DNA of 64,000 nt from Nocardioides sp. Root122 (lineage in GTDB: Bacteria > Actinomycetota > Actinomycetes > Propionibacteriales > Nocardioidaceae), in contig NZ_LMDE01000001.1 of the NCBI RefSeq assembly GCF_001425025.1, positions 416,751 through 480,750 of the forward strand. Direction: 5' to 3'. Position numbers and translations under genes: made by a program. Below are positions 42,959 through 51,855 of this stretch, piece by piece (position 1 is the stretch's first letter; each line of letters opens with the position of its first letter). The notes beneath the pieces were generated by a model. It was not told the origin of the DNA and ran no database searches. It saw only the letters and a program-made list of their open reading frames with translations.

Positions 42959-43650
42959 CCGCACCCGACTTCAGCGAGCTCGAGCGCCGCGCCGACCCGC
43001 TGGCACCCGAGGCCCCCCGACGTACCAAGCGGGGCGAGGCCACGCAGCGCAAGCTCCTCGAGGCGGCCGAGGCCGTCTTCGCCGAGATGGGCTACCACGA
43101 GGCCTCGATCGTCAAGATCACCGAGCGGGCCGGCATCGGGCTCGGCACGTTCTACCTCTACTTCGACAGCAAGCAGACGATCTTCGAGGCGCTGGTCATC
43201 GACCTCAACCGCCGCGTGCGCCACTCGATGGCCGAGGCGATGGCCGGTGCGTCGTCCCGCCTCGAGGCCGAACGGGCGGGCTTCGCCGGCTTCTTCCGGT
43301 TCACCGCCGAGCACCCCGCCCTCTACCGCGTCGTGCGCGAAGCCGAGCTCGTGTCGCCCGAGGCGTTGCGGCTGCACTACACGCGCATCGTCGAGGGGTA
43401 CGTCGAGGGCCTGCGCAAGGCACAGGCCGCCGGCGAGGTCTCCGACATCGACCCCGAGGTGGCGGCGTGGGCGCTGATGGGCATCGGCGAGCTGGTCGGG
43501 GCGCGCTACATCCTCTGGGAGCGCGACGACGACGACCGTCGCCCGACCGAGCTGGACCCCCACGTCTTCGCCCACATGATGCGGTTCATCGAGACCGCCC
43601 TGGCCCCGCGACCCCCCAAGGGCGTCGCCGACGAGAAGGCAACGCCATGA
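42955..43650 (+). CDS. TetR family regulator within the Liv/ligase operon
   Basis: A 231-residue regulator. An N-terminal arm of about 20 residues precedes the helix-turn-helix (TQRKLLEAAEAVFAEMGYHEASI; ITERAGIGLGTFYLYFDSKQTIFEAL). The C-terminal ligand domain includes FFRFTAEHPALYRVVREAEL. GTG start overlaps the ligase stop and its own stop overlaps the next ATG, so it is made with the enzymes it probably controls. An acyl-CoA ligand is plausible. The TCAGGT dyad downstream of the operon promoter is its candidate site. Confidence 0.9.
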   Translation: MTAPDFSELERRADPLAPEAPRRTKRGEATQRKLLEAAEAVFAEMGYHEASIVKITERAGIGLGTFYLYFDSKQTIFEALVIDLNRRVRHSMAEAMAGASSRLEAERAGFAGFFRFTAEHPALYRVVREAELVSPEALRLHYTRIVEGYVEGLRKAQAAGEVSDIDPEVAAWALMGIGELVGARYILWERDDDDRRPTELDPHVFAHMMRFIETALAPRPPKGVADEKATP

Positions 43651-44558
43651 GCAAGCGCTACCGCACCACCGACGTCCCGGTCTCCGGTGGGACGCTGCGG
43701 GTCGGCGTCTGGGAGGCGGACGTCCCCGACCCTGCGACGGCGCCCACGGTCGTGCTCGTGCACGGCATCACGGCGTCCCACCGCTCGTGGCAGGTCCTGG
43801 CCGGCCTGCTTCCCGGCGTCCGGCTCGTCGCGCCGGACCTGCGCGGCCGCGGCCGCAGCCACCCCGAGACGGTGCCCGGGAGCCCGACCGGCATGTCGGC
43901 GCACGCCGACGACCTCGCGGCGGTCCTCGACCACCTCGACGTCGACCGGACCCTCGTCGTCGGCCACTCCATGGGTGCGTTCGTCGCCGTGGTGCTCGCT
44001 GACCGCCACCCCGAGCGGGTGTCGCGACTGCTGCTGGTCGACGGCGGGCTGCCCCTCGCCGTGCCCAACGACCTGTCCGCCGACGAGGTGATCTCGCTGG
44101 TGCTGGGACCCGTCGCCGAGCGGCTGGCGATGCGGTTCGCGTCCGTCGAGGAGTACTACGACTTCTGGCGGCGCCACCCGGCGTTCGCCCGCGACTGGAC
44201 GCCGGCGCTGGAGGACTACCTCGCCTATGACCTGGTTGGCGAGGAGCCCGAGCTGCGTCCGGCCACGAGCTACGACGCGATGGCCGCCGACACCGTCGAC
44301 ATGAACACCGGCACGGCCCTGCGCGACGCGCTCGGCCGGATGCACCACTCCGCCCTGCTGCTGACTGCCCCGCGCGGGCTCTTCGACGAGACGCCCGGGC
44401 TCTACGAGACCTCCCGCCTGGCCGGGATGCTGGAGGCGCTGCCGACGCTCAACGCCCGTGAGGTGCCAGACGTCAACCACTACACGATCACCATGGCCGA
44501 GGCCGGCGCGAAGGTGGTCGCCGAGGCGGTGCTGGCCGAGCTCTCGGCTGACCGCTGA
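43647..44558 (+). CDS. Alpha/beta hydrolase, last gene of the Liv/ligase operon
   Basis: A 303-residue alpha/beta hydrolase: LVHGITASHRSWQVLA with the oxyanion HG, LRGRGRS, nucleophile Ser in VVGHSMGAFVA (about 111) and a late His in DVNHYTITM. No signal peptide, so cytoplasmic. It may cleave an ester to release the acid used by the ligase, or act later in breakdown of the CoA ester. Its place at the end of the operon (ATGA overlap) supports a shared pathway. Confidence 0.87.
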   Translation: MSKRYRTTDVPVSGGTLRVGVWEADVPDPATAPTVVLVHGITASHRSWQVLAGLLPGVRLVAPDLRGRGRSHPETVPGSPTGMSAHADDLAAVLDHLDVDRTLVVGHSMGAFVAVVLADRHPERVSRLLLVDGGLPLAVPNDLSADEVISLVLGPVAERLAMRFASVEEYYDFWRRHPAFARDWTPALEDYLAYDLVGEEPELRPATSYDAMAADTVDMNTGTALRDALGRMHHSALLLTAPRGLFDETPGLYETSRLAGMLEALPTLNAREVPDVNHYTITMAEAGAKVVAEAVLAELSADR

Positions 44559-44589
44559 CGCTGATGTCGTCGTCGTCCTGACTGGCCCC

Positions 44590-44595
44590 TAGGGT
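44590..44595 (+). promoter_or_regulatory. -10 element TAGGGT, leaderless promoter
   Basis: TAGGGT, 6 bases, then ATG 44602 of the M20 dipeptidase gene. Confidence 0.6.
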
Positions 44596-44601
44596 GACGT
44601 C

Positions 44602-45963
44602 ATGACTGTCGACATCAGCGCTCGTCTCGCCGAGGTCATGCCCGGCATCCGCCGTGACCTCGAGGACCTGGTCCGCATCGAGTCGGTGTCCGCCGACCCG
44701 GCTCGCGCGGGAGAGGTCGAGCGCAGCGCCGAGGCCACGCGCGACCTGTTCGCGGCGGAGGGCTTCGAGTGCGAGATCGTCCGCGCCCACGACGGCGCGC
44801 CGCCGGCCGTGATCGCGAAGAAGGCCGGCCCCGAGGGTGCGCCGACGGTCCTGCTCTACGCCCACCACGACGTCCAGCCCGAGAACGACCACGCGGACTG
44901 GGACTCTGCGCCGTGGGAGCCCACGGCACGGGAGGACGCGCGCGGCGACCTCCGTCTGTATGCGCGCGGTGCCGCCGACGACAAGGCCGGCATCGCCGCC
45001 CACCTGGGCGCGGTCCGGATCTTCGGCGACGAGCTCCCGGTCAACCTGGTGATGTTCATCGAGGGCGAGGAGGAGGTCGGTTCCGACACCCTCGTCGAGC
45101 TGCTCACCACCTACCAGGACCGCCTCGCCGCCGACGTCATCGTCATCGCCGACTCCGGAAACTGGGACATCGGCGAGCCCGCCCTGACCACCAGCCTGCG
45201 CGGCCTGGTCCGGATGGACGTCGAGGTCCGCACGCTCACCCACGCCGTGCACAGTGGCATGTGGGGCGGCCTGGTGCCCGACTCGATCATGGCCCTGAGC
45301 AGGCTGATCGCCAGCCTCAACGACGATGCCGGTGACGTCGCCGTCGAGGGCCTGCACTCCGGCCCGGCGGCCGACGTGGAGTACCCCGAGGCTCGCCTGC
45401 GCGCCGAGTCCGGCGCCGCCGAGGGCATCGAGTGGATCGGCTCCGGCTCGGTCGTCGAGCGGCTCTGGACCAAGCCGTCGATCAGCATCACCGGCTTCGA
45501 CGCGCCCAAGGTCGACGGGGCCTCCAACACCCTCATCCCCACCGCCCGCTGCCGGATCAGCATGCGCATCGCCCCCGGCGACACCACCGCCAACGCGGTG
45601 GCCTGCCTGCAGGCGCACCTCGAGAAGCACACGCCGTGGGGCGCCACGCTGAGCACGACCGTCGTCGACACCGGTGAGGCCACCCAGATCGACGCGACCG
45701 GACCGGCGTACGACGCCGCGCGGGCCGCGTTCGCCGAGGCGTGGGACGGCACCGCGCCGGTCGACATGGGCGTGGGCGGCTCGATCCCGTTCATCGCCGA
45801 GTTCCTCGAGGCCTTCCCGCAGGCCAGCGTGCTGGTCACGGGCGTGGAGGACCCCGACACCCGGGCCCACGGCGCCAACGAAGGCCTGCACCTCGCCGAG
45901 TTCGAGAAGGTCGTCAAGGCTGAGGCCCTGCTGCTCCGCAACCTCGGCGAGCTGTCCCGCTGA
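44602..45963 (+). CDS. M20 family dipeptidase
   Basis: A 453-residue M20 dipeptidase (PepV/CNDP-like). Metal and catalytic residues: H-D in YAHHDVQPEND (about 90), D in RGAADDKAGIAAHL, the EE pair in EGEEEVGS, D in VIADSGNWD, the dimer-domain H in LTHAVHSGMWGG and a final metal ligand in THGANEGLH-like AHGANEGLHL. Length and motif order are normal. It is distinct from the shorter M20 enzyme at 6200 and probably cleaves dipeptides in the cytoplasm. Confidence 0.93.
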   Translation: MTVDISARLAEVMPGIRRDLEDLVRIESVSADPARAGEVERSAEATRDLFAAEGFECEIVRAHDGAPPAVIAKKAGPEGAPTVLLYAHHDVQPENDHADWDSAPWEPTAREDARGDLRLYARGAADDKAGIAAHLGAVRIFGDELPVNLVMFIEGEEEVGSDTLVELLTTYQDRLAADVIVIADSGNWDIGEPALTTSLRGLVRMDVEVRTLTHAVHSGMWGGLVPDSIMALSRLIASLNDDAGDVAVEGLHSGPAADVEYPEARLRAESGAAEGIEWIGSGSVVERLWTKPSISITGFDAPKVDGASNTLIPTARCRISMRIAPGDTTANAVACLQAHLEKHTPWGATLSTTVVDTGEATQIDATGPAYDAARAAFAEAWDGTAPVDMGVGGSIPFIAEFLEAFPQASVLVTGVEDPDTRAHGANEGLHLAEFEKVVKAEALLLRNLGELSR

Positions 45964-46016
45964 TCCACGCCGTCCGTCCACCGCCCAGGGGTGAGCCCCG
46001 CCCTCGGGCACGTCGG

Positions 46017-46022
46017 TAGGTT
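46017..46022 (+). promoter_or_regulatory. -10 element TAGGTT, leaderless promoter
   Basis: TAGGTT, 6 bases, then ATG 46029. Confidence 0.6.
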
Positions 46023-46028
46023 GACGCC

Positions 46029-46493
46029 ATGGCGACCTTCCGAGCCGGCGACCGATCCACAGCCGTGCTGCGCTCCCCGCGCAGCGAGGTATGGGCCGCC
46101 CTGGTCGATGCCGACCTGATCGCGCGCATGACGCCCTACGTCACCGGGATCGAGGTCGACGGCGAGCGGTGGACCTGGCGGATGGGCACGATCCCGGTGC
46201 TGGGCGTCTCGGTGGCACCGCGGTTCACCGAGGTGATGACCTTCGCGCCCCAGGACCGCATCGACTTCACCCACGACCCAGCGCGCCCCGACGAGATGGC
46301 CGCGGTCGAGGGCACCTACCTCCTCTCCGACCACGACGACGGCACGCAGGTGAGCATCGAGCTCGACATCTCCTGCACCCTCCCGCTCCCCGGCCTGACG
46401 CGACCCGCCGTCGAGCGGGTGATGGCCGGGGTCGTGAAGCACATGGGCACCGTCTTCTCCCGCAACCTCCTCAAGCACCTGGGTGAAGCGTGA
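46029..46493 (+). CDS. SRPBCC family protein (DUF2505-like)
   Basis: A 154-residue SRPBCC-fold protein: RSPRSEVWAALVDADLIARMTPYVTGIEVDGERWTW in the first half, the FTEVMTFAPQDRIDFTHDP strands and a long C-terminal helix ending RNLLKHLGEA. Such proteins bind hydrophobic ligands; the target is unknown. Its stop overlaps the GTG of the next gene (GTGA). Confidence 0.82.
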   Translation: MATFRAGDRSTAVLRSPRSEVWAALVDADLIARMTPYVTGIEVDGERWTWRMGTIPVLGVSVAPRFTEVMTFAPQDRIDFTHDPARPDEMAAVEGTYLLSDHDDGTQVSIELDISCTLPLPGLTRPAVERVMAGVVKHMGTVFSRNLLKHLGEA

Positions 46494-47527
46494 GGGTCCT
46501 CGTCCTCGGGGCGACCGGCTACGTCGGGTCCCGCCTCGTGCCGCACCTGCTCGAGCACGGCCACGACGTCGTGGCCGCGTCGTCGTCCGTGCCCGACCCC
46601 GACCGGTTCGGCTGGGACGAGCGGGTCGAGGCGATCCGCTGCGACGTCACCGACGCGGAGGCCGTCGCAGCGGCGGTCGACGGCGCCGACGCGATGGTCT
46701 ACCTCGTCCACTCGCTCGACCGCACCGACTTCAGCGACCGCGACCGCCGGGCAGCCGACACCGTGGCCCGCGCCGCCGAGGCGGCCGGCGTACGCCGCAT
46801 CGTCTACCTGTCCGGCCTGGTCCCCGACGTGCCCGAGTCCGAGCTCTCCGCCCACATCGCCTCGCGCCTCGAGGTCGAGCGGATCCTGCTCGACGCGGGC
46901 ACCAGCGCGGTCGCGCTGCGGGCAGGCGTCGTCCTCGGCGCCGGGTCGACCTCGTTCGAGATCATCCGGCAGATCGCGACGCTCTTCCTCGTCCAGCCGG
47001 TGCCGACCTGGATGTACCACTCGGTCCAGCCGGTCGCGGTCTCCGACGTGCTCCGTGCGGTCCGCGAGCTCCTCGGCTCGACCGTCGAGGGCGACGTCGA
47101 CCTCGGCGGTCCCGACGTGCTGTCCTACCCCGACCTGATGAGCACCTGCGCCCGCGAGGCCGGCCTGTCGCGCGTCAGCGTCCCCACGCCGGTCGCGCCC
47201 CCCGGGCTCGTCGGCCTGGCGACGGCCCTCGTGACCACCGCGCCGTTCCACACCGTCACCGCGCTCATCGAGTCGCTGCACCACGACATGGTGTGCCGTC
47301 CCGGACACACGTGGGTGCCGGCGCAGGGTGGCGAGCTGCTCGACGTGGGGGAGGCGGTCCGCCGCGCGTCCACCCCGCTGTACGCCGGCCCGGAGGGCGC
47401 GCTGCCCTCCGACCCGGCCTGGACCCGGCCGCTGCCCGCGCTGGACGTCGTACCCCTCCCGGCGGTCGGGAAGGCCGCCGCCCGGCTCGCCGTGCACCGG
47501 CTCCGGTCCCTGCTCCCCGGCACCTGA
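46490..47527 (+). CDS. NAD(P)-binding epimerase/NmrA-like oxidoreductase
   Basis: A 345-residue atypical short-chain dehydrogenase-like protein with the N-terminal Rossmann motif GATGYVGSRLVPHL, DVTDAEAVAAAVDGAD, YLVHSLDRTDF and RRIVYLSGLVPD. The usual YxxxK pair is not evident, as in NmrA-like proteins. The rest matches DUF2867-less homologues of this group. Cofactor binding is likely, the reaction unknown. It is coupled to the SRPBCC gene. Confidence 0.85.
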   Translation: MRVLVLGATGYVGSRLVPHLLEHGHDVVAASSSVPDPDRFGWDERVEAIRCDVTDAEAVAAAVDGADAMVYLVHSLDRTDFSDRDRRAADTVARAAEAAGVRRIVYLSGLVPDVPESELSAHIASRLEVERILLDAGTSAVALRAGVVLGAGSTSFEIIRQIATLFLVQPVPTWMYHSVQPVAVSDVLRAVRELLGSTVEGDVDLGGPDVLSYPDLMSTCAREAGLSRVSVPTPVAPPGLVGLATALVTTAPFHTVTALIESLHHDMVCRPGHTWVPAQGGELLDVGEAVRRASTPLYAGPEGALPSDPAWTRPLPALDVVPLPAVGKAAARLAVHRLRSLLPGT

Positions 47528-47572
47528 CGTACCGACGTACGTCGTCAGTGCGGCGATGCCGCCCGACGCCCG

Positions 47573-47578
47573 TAGACT
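47573..47578 (+). promoter_or_regulatory. -10 element TAGACT of purF
   Basis: TAGACT, 7 bases, then GTG 47586, in keeping with leaderless transcription of purF. Confidence 0.58.
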
Positions 47579-47585
47579 GCAGACC

Positions 47586-49130
47586 GTGCCTCAGCCGATG
47601 AGCAAGCGGACGGGCGGCGACGGCCGCCTGACCACGGCAATCGATCCCCAGGACCAGGGCCCGCAGGACGCATGCGGCGTCTTCGGTGTCTGGGCCCCCG
47701 GCGAGGACGTCGCCAAGCTGACCTACTTCGGGCTCTACGCGCTGCAGCACCGCGGCCAGGAGTCTGCGGGCATCGCGGTCAGCAACGGGCGCCAGATCCT
47801 GGTCTACAAGGACATGGGCCTGGTCTCCCAGGTCTTCGACGAGTCGACGCTGGAGTCCCTCAAGGGGCACCTCGCGATCGGCCACTCGCGCTACTCCACG
47901 ACCGGCGCGTCCACGTGGCAGAACGCCCAGCCGACGTTCCGGCCCACCGTGGACGGGTCGATCGCCCTCGGCCACAACGGCAACCTGATCAACACCCACG
48001 AGCTCGCCCAGATGGTCGCCGACCTGCCCGGTCCCGACGGTGAGCTGGAGCTGCACACCCGTCCGGTCGAGGAGTCGACCAACGACACCAGCCTCGTCAC
48101 CGCGCTCCTGGCGCACCACCCCGACACCTCGCTCGAGCAGCGCGCGCTCGAGGTGCTGCCGCAGGTCCGCGGCGCCTTCTGCTTCGTGTGGATGAACGAG
48201 GGCACCCTCTACGCCGCCCGTGACCCGCAGGGCATCCGTCCGCTCGTGCTCGGCCGCCTCGACCGCGGCTGGGTGGTCGCCAGCGAGGACGCCGCGCTCG
48301 CCACGATCGGCGCGAGCGTGGTCCGCGAGGTCGAGCCCGGCGAGATGGTCGTCATCGACGAGAACGGCCTGCGCTCGCACCGGTTCGCCGAGGCCGACCG
48401 CAAGGGCTGCGTCTTCGAGTACGTCTACCTCGCCCGCCCCGACGCCACCATCAGCGCCCGCAGCGTCCACGAGTCGCGGGTCGAGATGGGTCGTCAGCTC
48501 GCGCGCGAGTTCCCCGTCGAGGCCGACCTCGTCATCCCGGTGCCCGAGTCGGGGACGCCGGCCGCGGCGGGCTACGCCGAGGAGTCGGGGATCCCGTTCG
48601 GCCAGGGCTTCGTCAAGAACGCCTACGTCGGGCGCACCTTCATCCAGCCCAGCCAGACGCTGCGCCAGCTCGGCATCCGGCTCAAGCTCAACGCCCTCGA
48701 GCACATGATCCGCGGCAAGCGGATCGTCGTGGTCGACGACTCGATCGTGCGCGGCAACACCCAGCGCGCCCAGGTGCGGATGCTGCGCGAGGCGGGCGCG
48801 CTCGAGGTGCACGTGCGGATCTCCAGCCCGCCGGTGAAGTGGCCGTGCTTCTACGGCATCGACTTCGCCACCCGGGCCGAGCTGATCGCCAACGGCCTGA
48901 CCCCCGAGGAGATCGCCGCCAGTGTCGGGGCCGACACGCTGGGCTACATCTCCCTCGACGGGATGATCGACGCGACCAAGCAGTCGCGCGAGACCCTCTG
49001 CACGGCCTGCTTCACCGGCGAGTACCCCGTCGAGCTGCCCGACGAGAGCCTGCTCGGCAAGCACCTGCTCGAGGCGACGCTGCAGTCGCCCACGATGGGC
49101 CGGGCGCTGCCGGTCCTCAACAACCCCTGA
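47586..49130 (+). CDS. purF: Amidophosphoribosyltransferase
   Basis: A 514-residue PurF, the first committed enzyme of purine synthesis. The N-terminal nucleophile Cys lies in [12 protein letters not shown], after a propeptide of about 28 residues that would be removed. Further motifs: [23 protein letters not shown], the PRPP loop [11 protein letters not shown] and the [10 protein letters not shown] cysteines of the Fe-S type enzyme. GTG 47586 is chosen over ATG 47598 because of the -10 element upstream. purM follows by 28 bases. Confidence 0.96.
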   Translation: MPQPMSKRTGGDGRLTTAIDPQDQGPQDACGVFGVWAPGEDVAKLTYFGLYALQHRGQESAGIAVSNGRQILVYKDMGLVSQVFDESTLESLKGHLAIGHSRYSTTGASTWQNAQPTFRPTVDGSIALGHNGNLINTHELAQMVADLPGPDGELELHTRPVEESTNDTSLVTALLAHHPDTSLEQRALEVLPQVRGAFCFVWMNEGTLYAARDPQGIRPLVLGRLDRGWVVASEDAALATIGASVVREVEPGEMVVIDENGLRSHRFAEADRKGCVFEYVYLARPDATISARSVHESRVEMGRQLAREFPVEADLVIPVPESGTPAAAGYAEESGIPFGQGFVKNAYVGRTFIQPSQTLRQLGIRLKLNALEHMIRGKRIVVVDDSIVRGNTQRAQVRMLREAGALEVHVRISSPPVKWPCFYGIDFATRAELIANGLTPEEIAASVGADTLGYISLDGMIDATKQSRETLCTACFTGEYPVELPDESLLGKHLLEATLQSPTMGRALPVLNNP

Positions 49131-49158
49131 TCCGCACGCCGCCAGTCTGAGGAGCCCC

Positions 49159-50256
49159 GTGTCCGACCAGCAGCCCACCGCAGCCGAGGGGGCCTATGCC
49201 GCCGCCGGAGTGTCGATCGAGGCGGCCGACCGCGCGATCGACCTGATGAAGGGCTGGGTCGAGAAGGCCCGTCGCCCGGAGATGATCGGTGGGCTCGGCG
49301 GCTTCGCCGGCCTCTTCGACGCCTCCGCGCTCACCCGCTACGAGCGTCCGCTGCTGGCCACGTCCACCGACGGCGTCGGCACCAAGGTCGCGATCGCCCA
49401 GCTGATGGACGTCCACGACACGATCGGCTTCGACCTCGTCGGCATGGTCGTCGACGACCTCGTGGTGTGCGGCGCCGAGCCGCTGTTCATGACCGACTAC
49501 ATCGCCTGCGGCCGGGTCGTCCCCGAGCGCATCGCGGCGATCGTCAAGGGCATCGCGGAGGCCTGCGTCGTCGCCGGCTGCGCGCTCATCGGCGGCGAGA
49601 CCGCCGAGCACCCCGGCCTGCTCGACCCCGACGACTACGACGTCGCCGGCGCGACCACCGGCGTCGTCGAGGCCAGCAAGCTGCTCGGCCCCGGCCGCGT
49701 GCGCCCCGGCGACGTGGTCATCGCGATGGAGGCCAGCGGACTGCACTCCAACGGCTACTCCCTCGTGCGCCACGTGCTGCTCGGCTCGCCCGGGTCCGGC
49801 GGCGCCGGCTGGACCGTCGAGCGCCACGTCGACGACTTCGGCCGCACCCTCGGTGAGGAGCTGCTCGAGCCGACCCGCATCTACGCCAAGGCCTGCCTCG
49901 ACCTGGCCGAGCGCACCGAGACCCACGCCATGTCGCACGTGACCGGCGGAGGTCTCGCCGCCAACCTCGAGCGGGTGCTCCCCGAGGAGCTGTCGGTCCG
50001 CATCGACCGCTCGACGTGGACGCCGCAGCCGGTCTTCGACGTCGTACGCCAGGTGGGCGGGGTGCCGCAGGCCGACCTCGAGGCGACGCTCAACTGCGGC
50101 GTGGGCATGGTCGCGCTGACCGCACCCGAGTCGGTCGACACCGCCATCTCCGTGCTCGCCGGGCACGGCATCCGCGCGTGGGTCGCCGGTGAGGCGCGCA
50201 CCGACGCCGACCAGGGCGGCCGCGTCCTGCTCGAGGGCCAGCACCCCGGCTGGTGA
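49159..50256 (+). CDS. purM: Phosphoribosylformylglycinamidine cyclo-ligase
   Basis: A 365-residue AIR synthetase: YAAAGVSIEAADRAIDLMK, GGFAGLFD, TSTDGVGTKVAIAQLM, GMVVDDLVVCGAEPLFMTDYIACG, IGGETAEHPG and the VTGGGLAANLERVLP motif near residue 260. It uses ATP to close the imidazole ring, two steps after FGAM synthase substrates from PurF. GTG start follows a GAGGAG ribosome binding site. It ends 9 bases from the convergent lipoprotein gene. Confidence 0.97.
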   Translation: MSDQQPTAAEGAYAAAGVSIEAADRAIDLMKGWVEKARRPEMIGGLGGFAGLFDASALTRYERPLLATSTDGVGTKVAIAQLMDVHDTIGFDLVGMVVDDLVVCGAEPLFMTDYIACGRVVPERIAAIVKGIAEACVVAGCALIGGETAEHPGLLDPDDYDVAGATTGVVEASKLLGPGRVRPGDVVIAMEASGLHSNGYSLVRHVLLGSPGSGGAGWTVERHVDDFGRTLGEELLEPTRIYAKACLDLAERTETHAMSHVTGGGLAANLERVLPEELSVRIDRSTWTPQPVFDVVRQVGGVPQADLEATLNCGVGMVALTAPESVDTAISVLAGHGIRAWVAGEARTDADQGGRVLLEGQHPGW

Positions 50257-50265
50257 CGCCAGGGG

Positions 50266-51300
50266 TCAGCGCGAGAGCGCGGCCTCGACCTGGTCGACGA
50301 ACTCCTGCGTGGCCACCGACGAGTGGGTCAGGGTGCGCTGCGCCACCTCGATCACGACGGTGTCGGCCGCCGCGACCTGGCGCGCCAGCACGCCGGTGTC
50401 GAGGTACTGGAACCACGCGAACGCGCCACGCTCGACCAGCGGCATGGTGAGGTCGAGCCCGGCGTAGGAGAACGAGTCGCCGATGAGCAGCGTGCGGCCC
50501 GGCAGCGTGCCGTCGCCCGTGACGGTCTTCCAGAGCAGCGGGCCGAACGACTCAGTGGCCGGGTCGAACGGGGTCGGTCCGGGGATCGCCTCGAGCGTGT
50601 TGCCCGTGCTGAAGGCCCGCGACGGCGCGGACTCCACGTCGTCGCGCCCGGCCATCACATAGAGGTCGCCGTTGCGCTCGAGGATGCCGTCGGTGACCTC
50701 GACCCCGTCGGCGACCGCTGGGTCGAGCCGGTCGAGCACCTCGAGCAGCCACAGGCTCGCGCCGTACGACGTCCAGTGCGAGTCGCCACGCCAGTAGACC
50801 TGCTCGCCGTCGGCGTCTGCCCCGCGCAGCAGCGCGAGCGTGTCGACGTAGTGCTGCTCGTCGACCGTGCCGAGGAGGCGCTCCTGCCAACGCTGGTTCT
50901 CTCGGAAGCAGGCGTCCTGCGGCACCGTGTCGGGCAGCCGGTCGACCAGGGTCGTGGACTTGTCGGGGACGACCGTCCACGCCACGTCGCGCCCGGACCC
51001 GGCGATCACCTCGGCCAGGTCGCTGAGCGAGGCGAGGTAGTCGTCGAAGTGCTCACCGCTGCCGCAGGACAGGTCGAAGTCGGTGCCGATGAAGAGGTAG
51101 CCGTCGCGGCCCTCGACGGTCTGCGGCGCGGAGCCGTCCAGCTCGTGCAGGCGCGGTGACGGTACGTCGCTGGGGGCGCCCGTCCGGCCGTCGCCGGCGT
51201 CGCTGTCGGGGCCCGTGGCGTCCGAGGAGCAGCCGGCGAGGCCGAGGACGATCGTGGCCAGGAGGGTCACGAGGGCGGGGGGCCCGGGGCGGCGCAGCAC
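50266..51300 (-). CDS. AlgX/AlgJ-like SGNH-fold lipoprotein
   Basis: A 344-residue exported protein. The N-terminal signal ends in the lipobox LAGC with Cys24. The rest resembles AlgX/AlgJ-type SGNH domains, which take part in polysaccharide O-acetylation: VEGRDGYLFIGTDF, W-R-G-D-S-H-W-T (Asp-x-His pair) and the nucleophile in LLIGDSFSYAG. GTG 51300 is chosen because it gives the signal peptide directly. No polysaccharide or MBOAT gene is nearby, so the substrate is unknown. Confidence 0.83.
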   Translation of the reverse strand: MLRRPGPPALVTLLATIVLGLAGCSSDATGPDSDAGDGRTGAPSDVPSPRLHELDGSAPQTVEGRDGYLFIGTDFDLSCGSGEHFDDYLASLSDLAEVIAGSGRDVAWTVVPDKSTTLVDRLPDTVPQDACFRENQRWQERLLGTVDEQHYVDTLALLRGADADGEQVYWRGDSHWTSYGASLWLLEVLDRLDPAVADGVEVTDGILERNGDLYVMAGRDDVESAPSRAFSTGNTLEAIPGPTPFDPATESFGPLLWKTVTGDGTLPGRTLLIGDSFSYAGLDLTMPLVERGAFAWFQYLDTGVLARQVAAADTVVIEVAQRTLTHSSVATQEFVDQVEAALSR

Positions 51301-51489
51301 GGGGGCAGTGTGCCCCAGCAGGGCCCCGGCTGCGGTATTTCGCTCCCGGCGGAACGAAAAGCGGTGTCGTGGTGTGCGGGAACAGCCACCGCTCAGGTAG
51401 CGTTGTCCCCACGATATGTAACCGATCAGACCGGGCGCGTCGAGGATCTCCTCGACAGCCCCGGCCAAGTGTGCGAGGGGGTCGACCCT

Positions 51490-51681
51490 ATGGGGCGCGG
51501 CCGAGCGAAGGCGAAGCAGACGAAGGTCGCACGCGACCTGAAGTACCGGACCCACGAGACGGACTTCGGCGCGTTGGCGAAGGAGCTGCACGGTGAGGAC
51601 ACCCATCCCCGGCCGACGGAAGTCGAGCCGGACGACGACGAATGGTCGGACTATGCCGATCCGCGTCGTCGCGCAGACTGA
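51490..51681 (+). CDS. DUF3073 domain-containing protein
   Basis: A 63-residue protein with the family's conserved basic N-terminus (GRGRAKAKQTKVARDLKY), a short middle and an acidic C-terminus (DDDEWSDYADP). The family is widespread in Actinobacteria and without known role. ATG 51490 has a GAGGGGG-type ribosome binding site. The leader of about 80 bases contains a perfect TCGAGGATCTCCTCGA dyad near 51440. Confidence 0.9.
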   Translation: MGRGRAKAKQTKVARDLKYRTHETDFGALAKELHGEDTHPRPTEVEPDDDEWSDYADPRRRAD

Positions 51682-51749
51682 CCCACGCGCTGCCTGATCG
51701 AGCGCAGCTCCACCCCGGGACACCGGGCGTACGACCGCGCCCTCACACC

Positions 51750-51855
51750 GACCGGGCACTTCATCCCCGTCAGACATGACGACCGGGCCCTTCGTCGCGC
51801 GCGAGGCGGGACGAAGCGCCCGGTCAGTGGCCAGGACGGGGACGAAGCGCCGGTC
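51750..51855. repeat. Doubly nested palindrome with GACCGGGC arms
   Basis: Outer arms 51750-51771 and 51835-51855, inner arms 51781-51796 and 51810-51825; the inner pair has one mismatch. All four arms are versions of GACCGGGC-N-CTTCGTC. The stop of the dehydrogenase gene (minus strand, complement of TCA 51854-51856) is formed at the end of the outer right arm. Likely bidirectional terminator between convergent genes. Confidence 0.85.

Noticed and set aside
51360-51455. Structured leader before DUF3073 considered as a riboswitch
   Set aside because: Two simple dyads (AGCGGTG/CACCGCT and TCGAGGATCTCCTCGA) are visible, but no known riboswitch core can be matched.
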